The notes under the pieces: generated by a model
Database searches by the model: none
What the model saw: only the letters and a program-made list of their open reading frames with translations
Told to the model about the DNA's origin: nothing
Program-made: the position numbers and the translations under genes
Part shown: in pieces, positions 21,372 through 30,518 of the stretch
Layout of the letters: the number at the start of each line of letters is the position of its first letter
Numbering within the stretch: the first letter of the stretch is position 1
Assembly (NCBI RefSeq): GCF_900107755.1
Contig: NZ_FNQR01000007.1
Coordinates: 62,001-126,000, forward strand
From: Thalassobacillus cyri
Lineage (GTDB): Bacteria > Bacillota > Bacilli > Bacillales > Halobacillaceae
DNA: 64,000 nt
Direction of reading: 5' to 3'

Positions 21372-22559
21372 TTATTGTTTCGGCACTTCGATCAGGACTG
21401 CATCTCCCTGGCCACCGCCACTGCAGATGGCCGCGATTCCTAACCCACCGCCACGGCGCTTCAATTCATAAGCAAGCGTAAGGATAATGCGTGCACCGCT
21501 TGCACCGATCGGATGGCCCATAGCTACGGCACCGCCGTTAACGTTGACTTTTTCTTCATCCAGACCGGCAATTTTACCGCTTGCCAATGATACAGCAGCA
21601 AATGCCTCGTTCACTTCGAACAGGTCGATTTCGTCCAATGATTTCCCTGCCTTTTTCAACAGTGAATTGATGACAAGGCCCGGTGTTTTCGGAAAGTCTT
21701 TCGCTTCGACAGCGACTTCATCGTGTGCAAGAATGGTTGCCAGCGTCTCTGCTCCCATTTCTTTCGCTTTTTCATCGGACATCAATAACATTGCGCAGGC
21801 ACCGTCATTTACTCCTGGAGCGTTTCCTGCTGTAATCGTTCCGTTTGAACCGAATACGGGGCGCAGCTTAGCAAGTGATTCTTTCGAGGTATCTTTCCGT
21901 GGCGCTTCATCATTTTCCACGACGACTGGGTCACCTTTTCGTTGCGGTACATCAACAGGAATTATTTCTTCTGCCAGCTTGCCGTCCTCCATCGCTTTGA
22001 TTGCCCGCTGATGACTGCGATACGCCCAATCATCCTGTGCCTCACGGCTTAATTCATATTCTTCAGCGACATTATTTCCATAGTTGCCCATGTGAACACC
22101 GTCAAATGAACAAGTAAGACCGTCATGAACCATTAAATCTTTGACCGCAGCATCGCCCATGCGTAAGCCCCAGCGTGCTTTCGGCATAAAGTATGGCGCA
22201 TTACTCATGCTTTCCATACCACCTGCAACGATGACATCTTCGTCTCCAAGACGGATGAACTGGTCGGCCATCGTGACACTACGCATACCGGAAGCACATA
22301 CTTTATTGATCGTTTCTGTTTTCACTTCCCATGGAATTCCAGCTTCACGAGCTGCCTGGCGGGATGGAATCTGACCCTGTCCCCCTTGAAGTACAGTCCC
22401 CATAATCACCTCGTTGACGTCCTCTGCTTTGTAATTGGCACGTTCCAATGCGGCTTTGATTACTTTTCCGCCCAGCTGGGATGCAGTCAATGTACTAAGC
22501 GCTCCTCCGAATTTGGCAAATGGCGTCCTTGCTCCCGATACGATCACTGTTTTTCTCAT
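21372..22559 (-). CDS. thl: Acetyl-CoA acetyltransferase (thiolase)
   Basis: Condenses two acetyl-CoA or cleaves acetoacetyl-CoA. The 395-residue protein has the acylated cysteine in [12 protein letters not shown] (about residue 89), [12 protein letters not shown], the [10 protein letters not shown] histidine block and the C-terminal [10 protein letters not shown] with the second active-site cysteine. The frame is open to 22661, but GGGAGGAC before 22559 and the conserved [14 protein letters not shown] start fix the N-terminus. It is the first gene of an operon running to icmF. A terminator-like hairpin and a cre-like box lie directly upstream. Confidence 0.95.
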   Translation of the reverse strand: MRKTVIVSGARTPFAKFGGALSTLTASQLGGKVIKAALERANYKAEDVNEVIMGTVLQGGQGQIPSRQAAREAGIPWEVKTETINKVCASGMRSVTMADQFIRLGDEDVIVAGGMESMSNAPYFMPKARWGLRMGDAAVKDLMVHDGLTCSFDGVHMGNYGNNVAEEYELSREAQDDWAYRSHQRAIKAMEDGKLAEEIIPVDVPQRKGDPVVVENDEAPRKDTSKESLAKLRPVFGSNGTITAGNAPGVNDGACAMLLMSDEKAKEMGAETLATILAHDEVAVEAKDFPKTPGLVINSLLKKAGKSLDEIDLFEVNEAFAAVSLASGKIAGLDEEKVNVNGGAVAMGHPIGASGARIILTLAYELKRRGGGLGIAAICSGGGQGDAVLIEVPKQ

Positions 22560-22579
22560 GTTAAAAGTCCTCCCTTTTT

Positions 22580-22593
22580 TGATAACGCTTACA
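22580..22593 (-). promoter_or_regulatory. cre-like site (CcpA) upstream of the thiolase gene
   Basis: On the minus strand TGTAAGCGTTATCA matches the Bacillus cre consensus TGWAARCGYTWNCW at every position. It lies 20 bases before the thl start, where CcpA would block elongation or initiation when glucose is plentiful. Binding is inferred. Confidence 0.65.
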
Positions 22594-22604
22594 AATAATA
22601 TGGA

Positions 22605-22652
22605 ATAAAAAGAGGGTTGGACACCGGCGTTCACTTCCGGTGCAGCCTCTCT
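22605..22652 (-). terminator. Terminator-like hairpin between fadF and thl
   Basis: On the minus strand AGAGG ... CACCGG pairs with CCGGTG ... CCTCT and is followed by TTTTTATT. It may end the fadF transcript or attenuate transcription into the thl operon. Confidence 0.7.
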
Positions 22653-22674
22653 TTGCAACAACCTTGAATCAGCA

Positions 22675-22692
22675 TGATTGAACGCTCGCTCA
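22675..22692. promoter_or_regulatory. Candidate TetR/FadR-type operator upstream of thl
   Basis: TGATTGAACGCTCGCTCA has the TGAnTGAnC-type half sites of the fadF operator at 24991-25008, with several mismatches in the second half. On the minus strand it overlaps TTGAGC, a possible -35, as in the fadF arrangement. The -10 is poor, so this is tentative. Confidence 0.4.
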
Positions 22693-22706
22693 ACTTATCC
22701 TCATAA

Positions 22707-22738
22707 GGAAAGTGTACAAAACTTTCTGTACACTTTCC
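22707..22738. other. Perfect 12-bp hairpin after the fadF stop
   Basis: GGAAAGTGTACA (22707-22718) is the exact inverse of TGTACACTTTCC (22727-22738), loop of eight bases. It lies 17 bases beyond the fadF stop on the minus strand. No proper T-run follows, so it could be an RNA 3' stabiliser or a protein site. Confidence 0.55.
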
Positions 22739-22754
22739 ACAAAAATTCAAAATA

Positions 22755-24887
22755 TTATGCTGATTTTTCCTGTTTATCTTCAAAAATCGACTTGGCCAGA
22801 ATTTCTGCAATATCCATTGTTCCTACGGATTCCTCGACTTCTTTCGCCTTAGTACCGTCTGAAAGCATCGTCAGGCAGTATGGACAGCCGCTGGAAATCA
22901 TCGTCGGGCTTGTTTCCAATGCCTGTTCGGTCCGTGCAACGTTGACGCGGTTGCCTGCTTTTTCTTCCATCCACATCATTCCCCCGCCAGCTCCACAGCA
23001 CATACCATTTTCACGGTTACGCTTCATTTCAACTAATTTTACGCCTGGAATCATTTCCAGCACTTCACGCGGCGGCTGGTATACTTCGTTGTAACGGCCC
23101 AAGTAACAGCTATCATGGTAGGTGATCGTCTCATTGACCTCATTAACCGGTTTCAATCTGCCATCTTTCAGCCATTCAGCCAGCAGCTCGGTGTGGTGAT
23201 AGACCTCTGCCTCAAAACCGAAATCCGGGTATTCATTTTTGAACGTATTATAGGCATGCGGGTCAATCGTAATGATCTTCTTGACGTCATTCTTTTCAAA
23301 TTCTTTGATGTTCTTCTCGACAAGCTCCTGGTATAAGAACTCGTTACCCATCCGGCGAGCGGTATCACCGGAGTTACGTTCTTTGTTGCCGAGCGTAGCA
23401 AATTTAATACCAGCTTCATTCATCAGTTTAGCAAAAGCAAGAGCGATCTTCTGGCTTCGGTTGTCATATGCCCCCATGGAGCTGACCCAGAATAGATATT
23501 CAAACTCTTCGCCTTCTTTTTTCATTTCTTTAACAGTCGGAATACGGACATCCGGCTCTTGATCACGCCAGTCTTCCCGCTCTTTCTTCGACAAGCCCCA
23601 AGGATTGCCCTGTCGTTCGATGTTCGTCATCGCACGCTGTGCATCCGGGTCCATTTTTCCTTCCGTCAACACTAGGTAACGACGAAGGTCTATGATTTTA
23701 TCAACGTGTTCGTTCATAACAGGGCACTGGTCTTCACAGTTACGACAAGTCGTACAAGCCCATAGCTCTTCCTCAGTGATGACATCGCCGATCAAGTTAT
23801 GATTCTGTGCTGCTTCTACAGAAGCAGCTGCTTCGTCGCTGCCCTGTGTCTGTGCCATTTTAGCCAGCTGGTTCCCTTCGGTATTCGAGAACGCGTAAGC
23901 CGGCACCCATGGTGACTTACCGGTTACAGCAGCACCTTTCTCTGTCAATTGATCGCGGAGCTTGATGATCAGATCCATCGGTGACAGCATTTTTCCTGTT
24001 CCTGTAGCCGGGCAGACATTCGTACAACGTCCACACTCGACACAGGCATAAAAGTCAATCATTTGCAGCTGGTTGAAGTCTTCAATTTTACCGACACCAA
24101 ATGAGACGTCCTCTTCAGCAGTCTCATCATCGACATCAAAGTCGATTTTAGAGAGCTTCCCGGGTGCGGTATGACGGGTCAGGAACACATTGACCGGGGC
24201 CGCCAGCAAATGGGCGTGCTTGGACTGCGGTACATAGACAAGGAAGCTTAATAGTACTAACAGATGAATCCACCACATGACGAAAAACACAGCAGCTGCA
24301 GCAGTCGGGCTCATCCACCCGAAAGCGTTTGCAATCAGTGTCGCAACAGGTTCTGTCCACGCGCCTTCATGACCGTGCCATATTAAGCCCATTCCATTAC
24401 CGATCAATACACTTAGCATTAATGCTCCGATAAATAAAAGCACAAGCCCTGCTTTAAAGCCACGCTTCAAGCGGACAAGTTTTTCAACGTAACGTCGATG
24501 GAATGCCCAGACGACAGCGACCAGGATCATTAAAGTGACAAACTCCTGGAAGAACGTAAACCCTGGATAAAAAGGTCCGAGCGGCAGATGACTATCTGGT
24601 GCCAGTCCCTTCCAAATAAAATCGATAGCTCCAAATTGTACCAGGATGAAGCCATAGAACATCATCACATGGATGATCCCGGACTTTTTATCTTTTAATA
24701 ATTTCTTTTGGCCAAAAACATAAATCCAGATATTCTTTAATCTTTCTTTAATCTCTCCATCGAACTCGAATTTTTTTCCGAGCTTGATATAAGCGATCCT
24801 CGTCATGACGACGCGCACGAATAAATAAAAACCGTAAATAGTAACGCCTAAAAATAAAATCCAATTCAATAATAACAGCGTGCTCAT
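22755..24887 (-). CDS. fadF: Membrane iron-sulfur oxidoreductase FadF (YwjF)
   Basis: A 710-residue protein thought to pass electrons from acyl-CoA dehydrogenases/ETF to the quinone pool during fatty acid oxidation. The N-terminal 250 residues hold five or six membrane segments related to nitrate reductase gamma (MSTLLLLNWILFLGVTIYGF onwards). Two 4Fe-4S motifs follow, CVECGRCTNVCP and CTTCRNCEDQCP, then two CCG-type cysteine domains (YHDSCYLGRYNEVY and MCCGAGGGMMWMEE), as in heterodisulfide reductase. In B. subtilis fadF heads a FadR-regulated operon with acdA and rpoE. An operator-like palindrome overlaps the promoter here. Confidence 0.94.
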   Translation of the reverse strand: MSTLLLLNWILFLGVTIYGFYLFVRVVMTRIAYIKLGKKFEFDGEIKERLKNIWIYVFGQKKLLKDKKSGIIHVMMFYGFILVQFGAIDFIWKGLAPDSHLPLGPFYPGFTFFQEFVTLMILVAVVWAFHRRYVEKLVRLKRGFKAGLVLLFIGALMLSVLIGNGMGLIWHGHEGAWTEPVATLIANAFGWMSPTAAAAVFFVMWWIHLLVLLSFLVYVPQSKHAHLLAAPVNVFLTRHTAPGKLSKIDFDVDDETAEEDVSFGVGKIEDFNQLQMIDFYACVECGRCTNVCPATGTGKMLSPMDLIIKLRDQLTEKGAAVTGKSPWVPAYAFSNTEGNQLAKMAQTQGSDEAAASVEAAQNHNLIGDVITEEELWACTTCRNCEDQCPVMNEHVDKIIDLRRYLVLTEGKMDPDAQRAMTNIERQGNPWGLSKKEREDWRDQEPDVRIPTVKEMKKEGEEFEYLFWVSSMGAYDNRSQKIALAFAKLMNEAGIKFATLGNKERNSGDTARRMGNEFLYQELVEKNIKEFEKNDVKKIITIDPHAYNTFKNEYPDFGFEAEVYHHTELLAEWLKDGRLKPVNEVNETITYHDSCYLGRYNEVYQPPREVLEMIPGVKLVEMKRNRENGMCCGAGGGMMWMEEKAGNRVNVARTEQALETSPTMISSGCPYCLTMLSDGTKAKEVEESVGTMDIAEILAKSIFEDKQEKSA

Positions 24888-24979
24888 CCGTCTACCCCCT
24901 CGTTAGTATGAATCTCTCTCACTCTGCTGTCTCTCGAATTTTGGAAACGAGCCGTGAAAATTCAGAATCTTATAGCTTT

Positions 24980-25009
24980 ACTATAAAATATGAATGAACA
25001 TTCAGTCAA
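24980..25009 (-). promoter_or_regulatory. Promoter of fadF with FadR-like operator
   Basis: On the minus strand -35 TTGACT (25004-25009), 18 bases, -10 TATAGT (24980-24985). The palindrome TGACTGAATGTTCATTCA (24991-25008) covers the -35 and spacer. It closely matches the B. subtilis FadR box as I recall it (TGAATGAnTAnTCATTCA). It should be derepressed by long-chain acyl-CoA if a FadR homologue binds. Confidence 0.72.
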
Positions 25010-25092
25010 CATATTTTATTTGCTTTTATGTACAAATTTTGGATGCTTTAGGGGAAGCTAAGGACGCTGGTGTCTACAGAGGAGGAAAAAAA

Positions 25093-26283
25093 ATGACTAT
25101 TTTACTATGGATCATAGCCGTCCTTATTATCATTATTTTGTTAATTTTATTAGACTTCGTATCAGGCAGACAGAACCATAAAAAGAACCTGAGAAAATTG
25201 ACCTTCACAGAAACTTCAGGAAGTTACCGCTTGTTTCAAAGCGGGAATCGTCTTTTTGAGGCATTGTTCACCGATATTAAAAATGCAGAAACACATATTG
25301 ATATCCTATTTTTTATTGTAAAACAGGATGAAACGAGTCAGCGTTTTTATAAGCTCCTGCAGCAAAAAGCTCAGGAAGGTGTGGTAGTTCGCTTGATGGT
25401 TGATCGTCTTGGAGGATTCCGGATTAACAAGTCACTGCGAGAGCAACTTGAAAATTCAGGTATACAATTCCAATTCGCCGCAAAACCTCAATTTCCTTTT
25501 TTTATTTACAAATTGAATCGGCGAAATCACAGGAAGATTGTCGTAATTGATGGAAAAATCGGGTATGTCGGAGGTTATAACGTCGCGGATGAGTATGTAG
25601 GGAAAGATGCAGAAATGGGAGATTGGCGCGACTATCACCTGCGCATGACGGGTGAAGTCGTGACACAGCTGCATGCAGTCTTTTTAGATGATTGGTTTTT
25701 GAATACAAAGGAGAAACTATTTCCGGCGAAAGCTCATGAAAGAGGAGCGCATGTATTGAAGGTTTTGCCGACTGAATACGGAGAATTAGAGGAGGTTTTA
25801 GTAAAAAAATTTTCAACGGCGAAACAAGAGATTCTGCTTGGAAGCCCTTATTTCATTCCCTCAAGAAAAATGATGGATGCCTTACTGCAGGCAATTCAGA
25901 GAGGCGTCACTATCAAACTGCTCTGCCCACTAAAATCGGACCACCCGTTTGTAAAAGAGGGAGGTATCCCTTTTTATGAGGAATTGTACCGCGCCGGTGG
26001 AGAAGTCCGCTTGTACGATGCTGGTTTTTATCATGCAAAAGTTTTTATCATCGATAAGGAATTCTGCGACCTCGGTACCTCCAACCTTGATTTAAGGAGT
26101 CTTTTCCTTAATAAAGAGATTAATATTTTCTTTTATGACAAGGAATTCATCCATGATATGAGGAAGCGTTTTTTACAGGATTTCGCAGAAGGTATCCCCT
26201 TCGATGACAATTGGCTTGCCTCACGCTCCATAGGTACAAAAATCAATATAAAAATCGCGCGGCTGATCCGCCCGATTTTATAA
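25093..26283 (+). CDS. Cardiolipin synthase family protein (YwjE/ClsB-like)
   Basis: A phospholipase-D superfamily enzyme of 396 residues that would join two phosphatidylglycerols into cardiolipin at the membrane. It has one N-terminal membrane helix (ILLWIIAVLIIIILLILL) and two HKD motifs: HRKIVVIDGKIGYVGGYN and HAKVFIIDKEFCDLGTSN. GAGGAGG precedes the ATG at 25093. A longer frame from 24994 has no site. In B. subtilis ywjE also sits beside fadF (ywjF). It is transcribed divergently from fadF, so the fadF operator lies between both genes. Confidence 0.92.
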   Translation: MTILLWIIAVLIIIILLILLDFVSGRQNHKKNLRKLTFTETSGSYRLFQSGNRLFEALFTDIKNAETHIDILFFIVKQDETSQRFYKLLQQKAQEGVVVRLMVDRLGGFRINKSLREQLENSGIQFQFAAKPQFPFFIYKLNRRNHRKIVVIDGKIGYVGGYNVADEYVGKDAEMGDWRDYHLRMTGEVVTQLHAVFLDDWFLNTKEKLFPAKAHERGAHVLKVLPTEYGELEEVLVKKFSTAKQEILLGSPYFIPSRKMMDALLQAIQRGVTIKLLCPLKSDHPFVKEGGIPFYEELYRAGGEVRLYDAGFYHAKVFIIDKEFCDLGTSNLDLRSLFLNKEINIFFYDKEFIHDMRKRFLQDFAEGIPFDDNWLASRSIGTKINIKIARLIRPIL

Positions 26284-26285
26284 TA

Positions 26286-26465
26286 TCATCTGATAAAGTT
26301 GGAAAGCACCGGTCCAACCCAAGCAAACACTTTGAATCCCAGATAGATGCCAATAATTCCAGCCACCCCGGCAAATGCTGGTGGTGCAGGAATTGGGAGC
26401 TTGAACCAGGCAAATAAAAAACCCACGATAAAGCCGGTCAATAACGCTAAAATGACTTCTTTCAT
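26286..26465 (-). CDS. XapX domain small membrane protein
   Basis: A 59-residue protein: MKEVILALLTGFIVGFLFAW, a PxPAPPAFAGV linker, and a second hydrophobic helix (GIIGIYLGFKVFAW). It matches the XapX (DUF1427) family of two-helix inner membrane proteins of unknown function. AAAGGAG lies seven bases before the ATG at 26465. It converges with the cls gene two bases from its stop and is not in an obvious operon. Confidence 0.85.
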   Translation of the reverse strand: MKEVILALLTGFIVGFLFAWFKLPIPAPPAFAGVAGIIGIYLGFKVFAWVGPVLSNFIR

Positions 26466-26522
26466 AACGAATCTCCTTTCGGTACAGCCATCATGTTTAG
26501 TATAACGCCTATGATAGAAATT

Positions 26523-26562
26523 AAAAAAAGATTTTCTCTCAAAGCGAGAGAAAATCTTTTTT
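26523..26562. terminator. Bidirectional terminator downstream of argS
   Basis: AAAAAGATTTTCTCTC pairs perfectly with GAGAGAAAATCTTTTT around the loop AAAGC, with A and T tracts on both sides. Confidence 0.88.
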
Positions 26563-26698
26563 ACGGGTTCTTTTTCATGCTTGGAGAAAAGGCCAGGGAA
26601 ACGACCGCTTTCCTTCCCCCTATTTGTAATAACATCCATGAAACCCTTTATCCTAAATATCTGCCAACACTTATTATGAATAATACTCCCGCATAAAC

Positions 26699-28369
26699 CT
26701 ACATTCGCTCTGGCGCGGATACTCCGATCAGGTCTAATGCATTGGCCAGTGTGGTGCGGACGGCTTTCATCAATCCGACACGCGCTTTTGTGCGTTCCGG
26801 TTGTTCCTGATCCAGCACTTTTTCAGCATTATAAAAGCTGTGAAGGTTGGATGCCAGGTCAAACGCATATTGTGTCACACGGTGAGGCGTGCGTTTATCT
26901 GCTGCATCACCAACGACTTGCGGGAATTCTCCCAGACGCTTAAGCAGGTCTTCTTCTTTTTCCGAATCAAGCAGGGTCGCATCAAAATTCATATCGAATT
27001 CGACACCCTTTTCTTCAGCCTGGCGAAGCATCGAACAGATCCTGGCATGCGCATATTGCACATAATAGACCGGGTTTTCATTAGACTCAGAACGAGCAAG
27101 GTCCATATCAAAGTCCAGGTGTGAATCGGCAGAACGCATCGAGAAGAAATACCGCATTGCGTCGATGCCTACTTCCTCCATCAATTCGCGCAGCGTAACT
27201 GCTTTTCCTGTCCGCTTACTCATTTTCACTTTCTCGCCATCCTGGAATAAGTTGACCATCTGAATGATCTCCACTTCCAACGTATCTTTTTCATAGCCAA
27301 GCGCCTGGATAGCTGCTTGCATACGAGGGATATAACCATGGTGATCAGCACCCCAGATATTAATCAACGTGTTGAAGCCGCGATCCATTTTGTTTTTATG
27401 ATAAGCGATATCCGGCGTCAGGTATGTGTAGCTTCCGTCCTGTTTAATTAAGACACGATCTTTATCATCACCGAACTCGGTCGTCTTAAACCAGGTAGCA
27501 CCGTCCTGCTCATAGGTGAACCCTTTGTCTTCAAGTACTTTCAGCGCCTTATCGATTTTCCCATCCTGGTACAAGGAGGTTTCTGAGAACCACTCGTCGA
27601 ACGGTACGCGGAAATCTTCCAAATCGACTTTGATTTTATCGAGTTCAAATTTCAATCCATACTCACGGAAATAAGCGAGGCGCTCCTGTGCCGGTTTATC
27701 CGCCCACTCTGTACCGTGGTCTTCCACTAACTTTTTACCCAGTTCGATAATGTCCTTGCCGTGATAACCATCTTCCGGCATTTCCCAATCTTTACCGAGC
27801 GCCTGCATATAGCGGGCTTCTACGGAATTTGCCAGGTTGTTGATCTGATTTCCGGCATCGTTGATATAATACTCACGGGAAACTTCATATCCAGCTTTGG
27901 CAAGAATGTTGGAAAGGGAATCACCGACCGCAGCGCCACGGGCATGACCAAGGTGAAGGGTTCCGGTCGGGTTCGCTGAAACGAACTCTACCTGGATTTT
28001 TTCACCCTTTCCCGTGTCGCTTTCGCCATACGTTTCCCCCGCTTTCAGAATCGTAGCCACCAGGTCGGTCAAATACTGGTTATCCATATAAAAATTGATG
28101 AATCCTGGCCCGGCAATTTCAATTTTATCAATGGATGCTTTCGTATTATCAAAATTAGCGACAATATCCTCTGCAATCATACGTGGTGCTTTTTTGGCAA
28201 TCCTCGCCAACTGCATCGCCATGTTTGTGGCATAATCTCCGTGCGCTTTATCCTTCGGTTGTTCCAGTACGACTTCCGGCATTTCTTCATCGGTTGCCAA
28301 TCCCGCTTTTAACACAGCCTGCTGGATTTCCTGTTTCAATTTCGTTTCCGTTTGCTCCACAATGTTCAT
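26699..28369 (-). CDS. argS: Arginyl-tRNA synthetase
   Basis: Class I synthetase of 556 residues that charges tRNA-Arg. It has the N-terminal Add-1 tRNA-recognition domain, the HIGH-type motif in [19 protein letters not shown] (about residues 126-144), [19 protein letters not shown] and the C-terminal DALR anticodon-binding helices. It overlaps ywiB by four bases (ATGA-type), indicating a two-gene operon, as in B. subtilis. The start is the ATG at 28369. Confidence 0.97.
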   Translation of the reverse strand: MNIVEQTETKLKQEIQQAVLKAGLATDEEMPEVVLEQPKDKAHGDYATNMAMQLARIAKKAPRMIAEDIVANFDNTKASIDKIEIAGPGFINFYMDNQYLTDLVATILKAGETYGESDTGKGEKIQVEFVSANPTGTLHLGHARGAAVGDSLSNILAKAGYEVSREYYINDAGNQINNLANSVEARYMQALGKDWEMPEDGYHGKDIIELGKKLVEDHGTEWADKPAQERLAYFREYGLKFELDKIKVDLEDFRVPFDEWFSETSLYQDGKIDKALKVLEDKGFTYEQDGATWFKTTEFGDDKDRVLIKQDGSYTYLTPDIAYHKNKMDRGFNTLINIWGADHHGYIPRMQAAIQALGYEKDTLEVEIIQMVNLFQDGEKVKMSKRTGKAVTLRELMEEVGIDAMRYFFSMRSADSHLDFDMDLARSESNENPVYYVQYAHARICSMLRQAEEKGVEFDMNFDATLLDSEKEEDLLKRLGEFPQVVGDAADKRTPHRVTQYAFDLASNLHSFYNAEKVLDQEQPERTKARVGLMKAVRTTLANALDLIGVSAPERM

Positions 28370-28809
28370 TGTGCTGTTTCCTCCTTACGATAAGTCAAGG
28401 TTAATCGATGACGCTGGGTGATTTCCTGATTCAAGGTCAGCTGGTAGCTGATGAACAACCGTCCTTTACTTCCTTGAGATAAGGATTGGTGTTCAATCTG
28501 ATCCGTAAACGTGTTCATATGAAAAACACCATACGTATGATGGTAATTGTTTTCTGTCGCTTGCTTTTTGCGGAAAATCTGGTGCATCTTGACGGCTCCA
28601 GAGCGTTTGATGCTGACTTTCCCTGGCTGAATGGTAATCATCGTATCGATCGGATCGCCTTCATCGGGGTGCTCGGTAAACTTGAGAACTTGGGTATTTC
28701 CCCGTTCAAAAAATCCTCCCTGTTCTTCCATTACAACTTCTTCTTTCCGACCGCTGTCCCTGATCTCCGTCACGAGGCGAATCGATACCGGTGTCTGTGC
28801 AGCACTCAT
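28366..28809 (-). CDS. ywiB: YwiB, DUF1934 beta-barrel protein
   Basis: A 147-residue DUF1934 protein encoded immediately before argS and overlapping it by four bases. It is beta-rich with a lipocalin/calycin-like pattern ([57 protein letters not shown]). Function is unknown; the conserved coupling with argS in Bacillaceae is its best clue. AAGGAGAG precedes the ATG at 28809. Confidence 0.88.
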   Translation of the reverse strand: MSAAQTPVSIRLVTEIRDSGRKEEVVMEEQGGFFERGNTQVLKFTEHPDEGDPIDTMITIQPGKVSIKRSGAVKMHQIFRKKQATENNYHHTYGVFHMNTFTDQIEHQSLSQGSKGRLFISYQLTLNQEITQRHRLTLTYRKEETAQ

Positions 28810-28861
28810 ACTATCTCTCCTTACGTTCCTCTTAACCTATCCATTATAAAAACTAAGCAAG

Positions 28862-28900
28862 AAAAGCGCAAGTCCTCCAGGAATATCAGTGATTTATAGG
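28862..28900. repeat. Fragment with dispersed-repeat boundary
   Basis: aaaagcgcaagtcctccag resembles the AAAAGCGCAAGCGCC boundary of the palindromic repeats at 11752 and 42061. It sits just outside the composite element and may be a remnant. Confidence 0.35.
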
Positions 28901-29575
28901 GCCGTAAAGTCGAAGACTTGATTTCGAGATATTGTTTGGAGAGCTTAGGGGGGTTGGGGAAGGATTCGCTTTCTAGCTCAATCACCTGGACACTCGCGAC
29001 ATAAGCAGTCCAACAACGGGAAGAAAGAGCCCTTCCCTTTTGCTGTTCTGCTTATGCGTGTCGTTTTCCCCAAGGTGATTACGCATTCATTTCTTTCCGC
29101 GGGGAAGTCGGCAAGCCTCCTCGTGCTAAAGCTCTGCGGGGTCTTGGTCTATCCTTTTCCGCAGGAGTCTCCCCCTTCCCCCACGCCCCTTCCCTAATAA
29201 GCATATCGAAATCGCCTTGTATGTACTATTTAATTTCGTGAAAATCCCTGCCCTTATGCCGCATTAATTGTATTTTCTGCTTCAATAACACATCATTTTG
29301 ACTGAGTTTCGAGATTATAATCCTTGTATGGTGGCTGGGAAAACGGTGAGACTCCTCGAAAATGCTATGCATTTTCTTCGTGCGGTGTTTATTCAAGGAG
29401 GAAATTCAAAGTCCTGTGGGATGTATATGTTCGGTTAGATCCCCCAAGGTGAAGCCTGAGGAAGCTCACCACATGCCCACGGAAAGCGATCCGTCTTCCA
29501 AGCCACCATAACCGCAACCTAAAGTCTCGACACTGAGTGTTCAATAAAAGGGAGCTTATCTGTAAAAGTAACAAT
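28900..29575. repeat. Composite dispersed element, copy 1 (interrupted)
   Basis: About 680 non-coding bases between ywiB and speB, clearly homologous along its length to 34441-35000. Part 1 (28900-29215) runs from cgtaaagtcgaagactt through ggttggggaaggattcgctt to ccttcccccacgcccc. Part 2 (29305-29575) runs from gagtttcgagatt through atggtggctgg and ccacggaaagcg to agccaccataaccgc. Reverse-complemented, part 2 resembles part 1 (GCTTTCCGtGGg, GGAGTCTCaC), so the halves are related units facing each other. Part 1 is split by a smaller palindromic unit. Short ORFs inside lack starts and homologues. Confidence 0.8.
28972..29092. repeat. Palindromic unit inserted in the composite element
   Basis: Arms aatcacctggacactcgcga/cataagcag and ctgcttatgcgtgtcg ... 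aaggtgatt are inverted repeats around a short centre. The core CGACA..CATAAGCA matches the repeat at 11752-11872. The unit is absent at the equivalent site of copy 2 (about 34512), so it is a later insertion. Exact ends and target duplication are uncertain. Confidence 0.65.
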
Positions 29576-29595
29576 GGTATGTAATGGAGCCTAAG

Positions 29596-29628
29596 TAAAA
29601 AACTGCCGCACGCCATGGTGCAGCAGTT
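29596..29628 (-). terminator. Intrinsic terminator of speE-speB
   Basis: On the minus strand AACTGCTGCAC pairs with GTGCGGCAGTT followed by TTTTAC, eight bases after the speB stop. Confidence 0.85.
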
Positions 29629-29634
29629 TCTTCA

Positions 29635-30507
29635 TTATTTCACCCAGCCAAGCAACATTTCACGGACAAATTTGCTGGCTGCGATAGCTGTTTGTTCAGT
29701 TGGGTCATACGCGGGTGCTACTTCTACAAGGTCACCGCCTACCACCCGAATATCAGCATCTGCAATCATATGGATCGCTTTTACTAATTCTTTTGACGAA
29801 ATACCGCCTGCTTCTGCGGTTCCGGTACCTGGGGCAAATGCAGGATCCAGTACATCGATATCGATGGTGACGTAGACTGGACGTCCCTTCAGACGTGGCA
29901 GCATTTCCTTCAACGGTTCAGCCACATCATATTTTGCCATGTACATTCCACTTTCTCTGGCATACTGGAATTCTTCACGCATGCCGGAGCGGATACCAAA
30001 TGAATATACGTTTTCCGGTCCGATCATCTCACAAGTTTTTCTGATCGGTGTGGAATGGGATAATGGCTCTCCTTCATATTCTTCACGTAAATCAGCATGG
30101 GCATCAATATGGATGACTGCAAGATCTGAATACTTCTGGTACATCGCCTTCAGTACTGGCCAGGTGACCAGGTGCTCACCGCCCAGACCTAACGGAAACT
30201 TTCCTTTCTCTAACAGCTTCCCAATATACTCTTCAATCATATCGATGCTCCGCTGCGGGTTCCCGAACGGTAATGGAATGTCTCCGGCGTCGAAGTAATT
30301 GACTTCCTCTAGATGTTTATCCAGATACGGACTATATTCCTCCAGGCCGATCGATGCTTCCCGGATCCGGTTCGGTCCAAAGCGTGAACCAGGGCGGAAG
30401 CTGACGGTCCAATCCATCGGCATCCCGTAAATGACTGCATCAGCAGCGTCCCCGTCCTCCCTGCTCATAATAAAAACTTTTCCAGAATAAGCTTCGTCAA
30501 AGCGCAT
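29635..30507 (-). CDS. speB: Agmatinase
   Basis: Manganese ureohydrolase of 290 residues that splits agmatine into putrescine and urea. Metal-binding motifs are GLGGEHLVTWP, HIDAHADLR and TIDIDVLDPAFAPGTGT. The ATG at 30507 follows GGAGGGG. The gene follows speE by 11 bases, so putrescine formation and aminopropylation are co-expressed, as in B. subtilis. The repeated composite element lies downstream. Confidence 0.95.
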   Translation of the reverse strand: MRFDEAYSGKVFIMSREDGDAADAVIYGMPMDWTVSFRPGSRFGPNRIREASIGLEEYSPYLDKHLEEVNYFDAGDIPLPFGNPQRSIDMIEEYIGKLLEKGKFPLGLGGEHLVTWPVLKAMYQKYSDLAVIHIDAHADLREEYEGEPLSHSTPIRKTCEMIGPENVYSFGIRSGMREEFQYARESGMYMAKYDVAEPLKEMLPRLKGRPVYVTIDIDVLDPAFAPGTGTAEAGGISSKELVKAIHMIADADIRVVGGDLVEVAPAYDPTEQTAIAASKFVREMLLGWVK

Positions 30508-30518
30508 GCTACCCCTCC

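Noticed and set aside
29389-29616. 75-codon minus-strand frame between ywiB and speB
   Set aside because: It lies in the repeated non-coding element and crosses the speB terminator; not conserved in copy 2.
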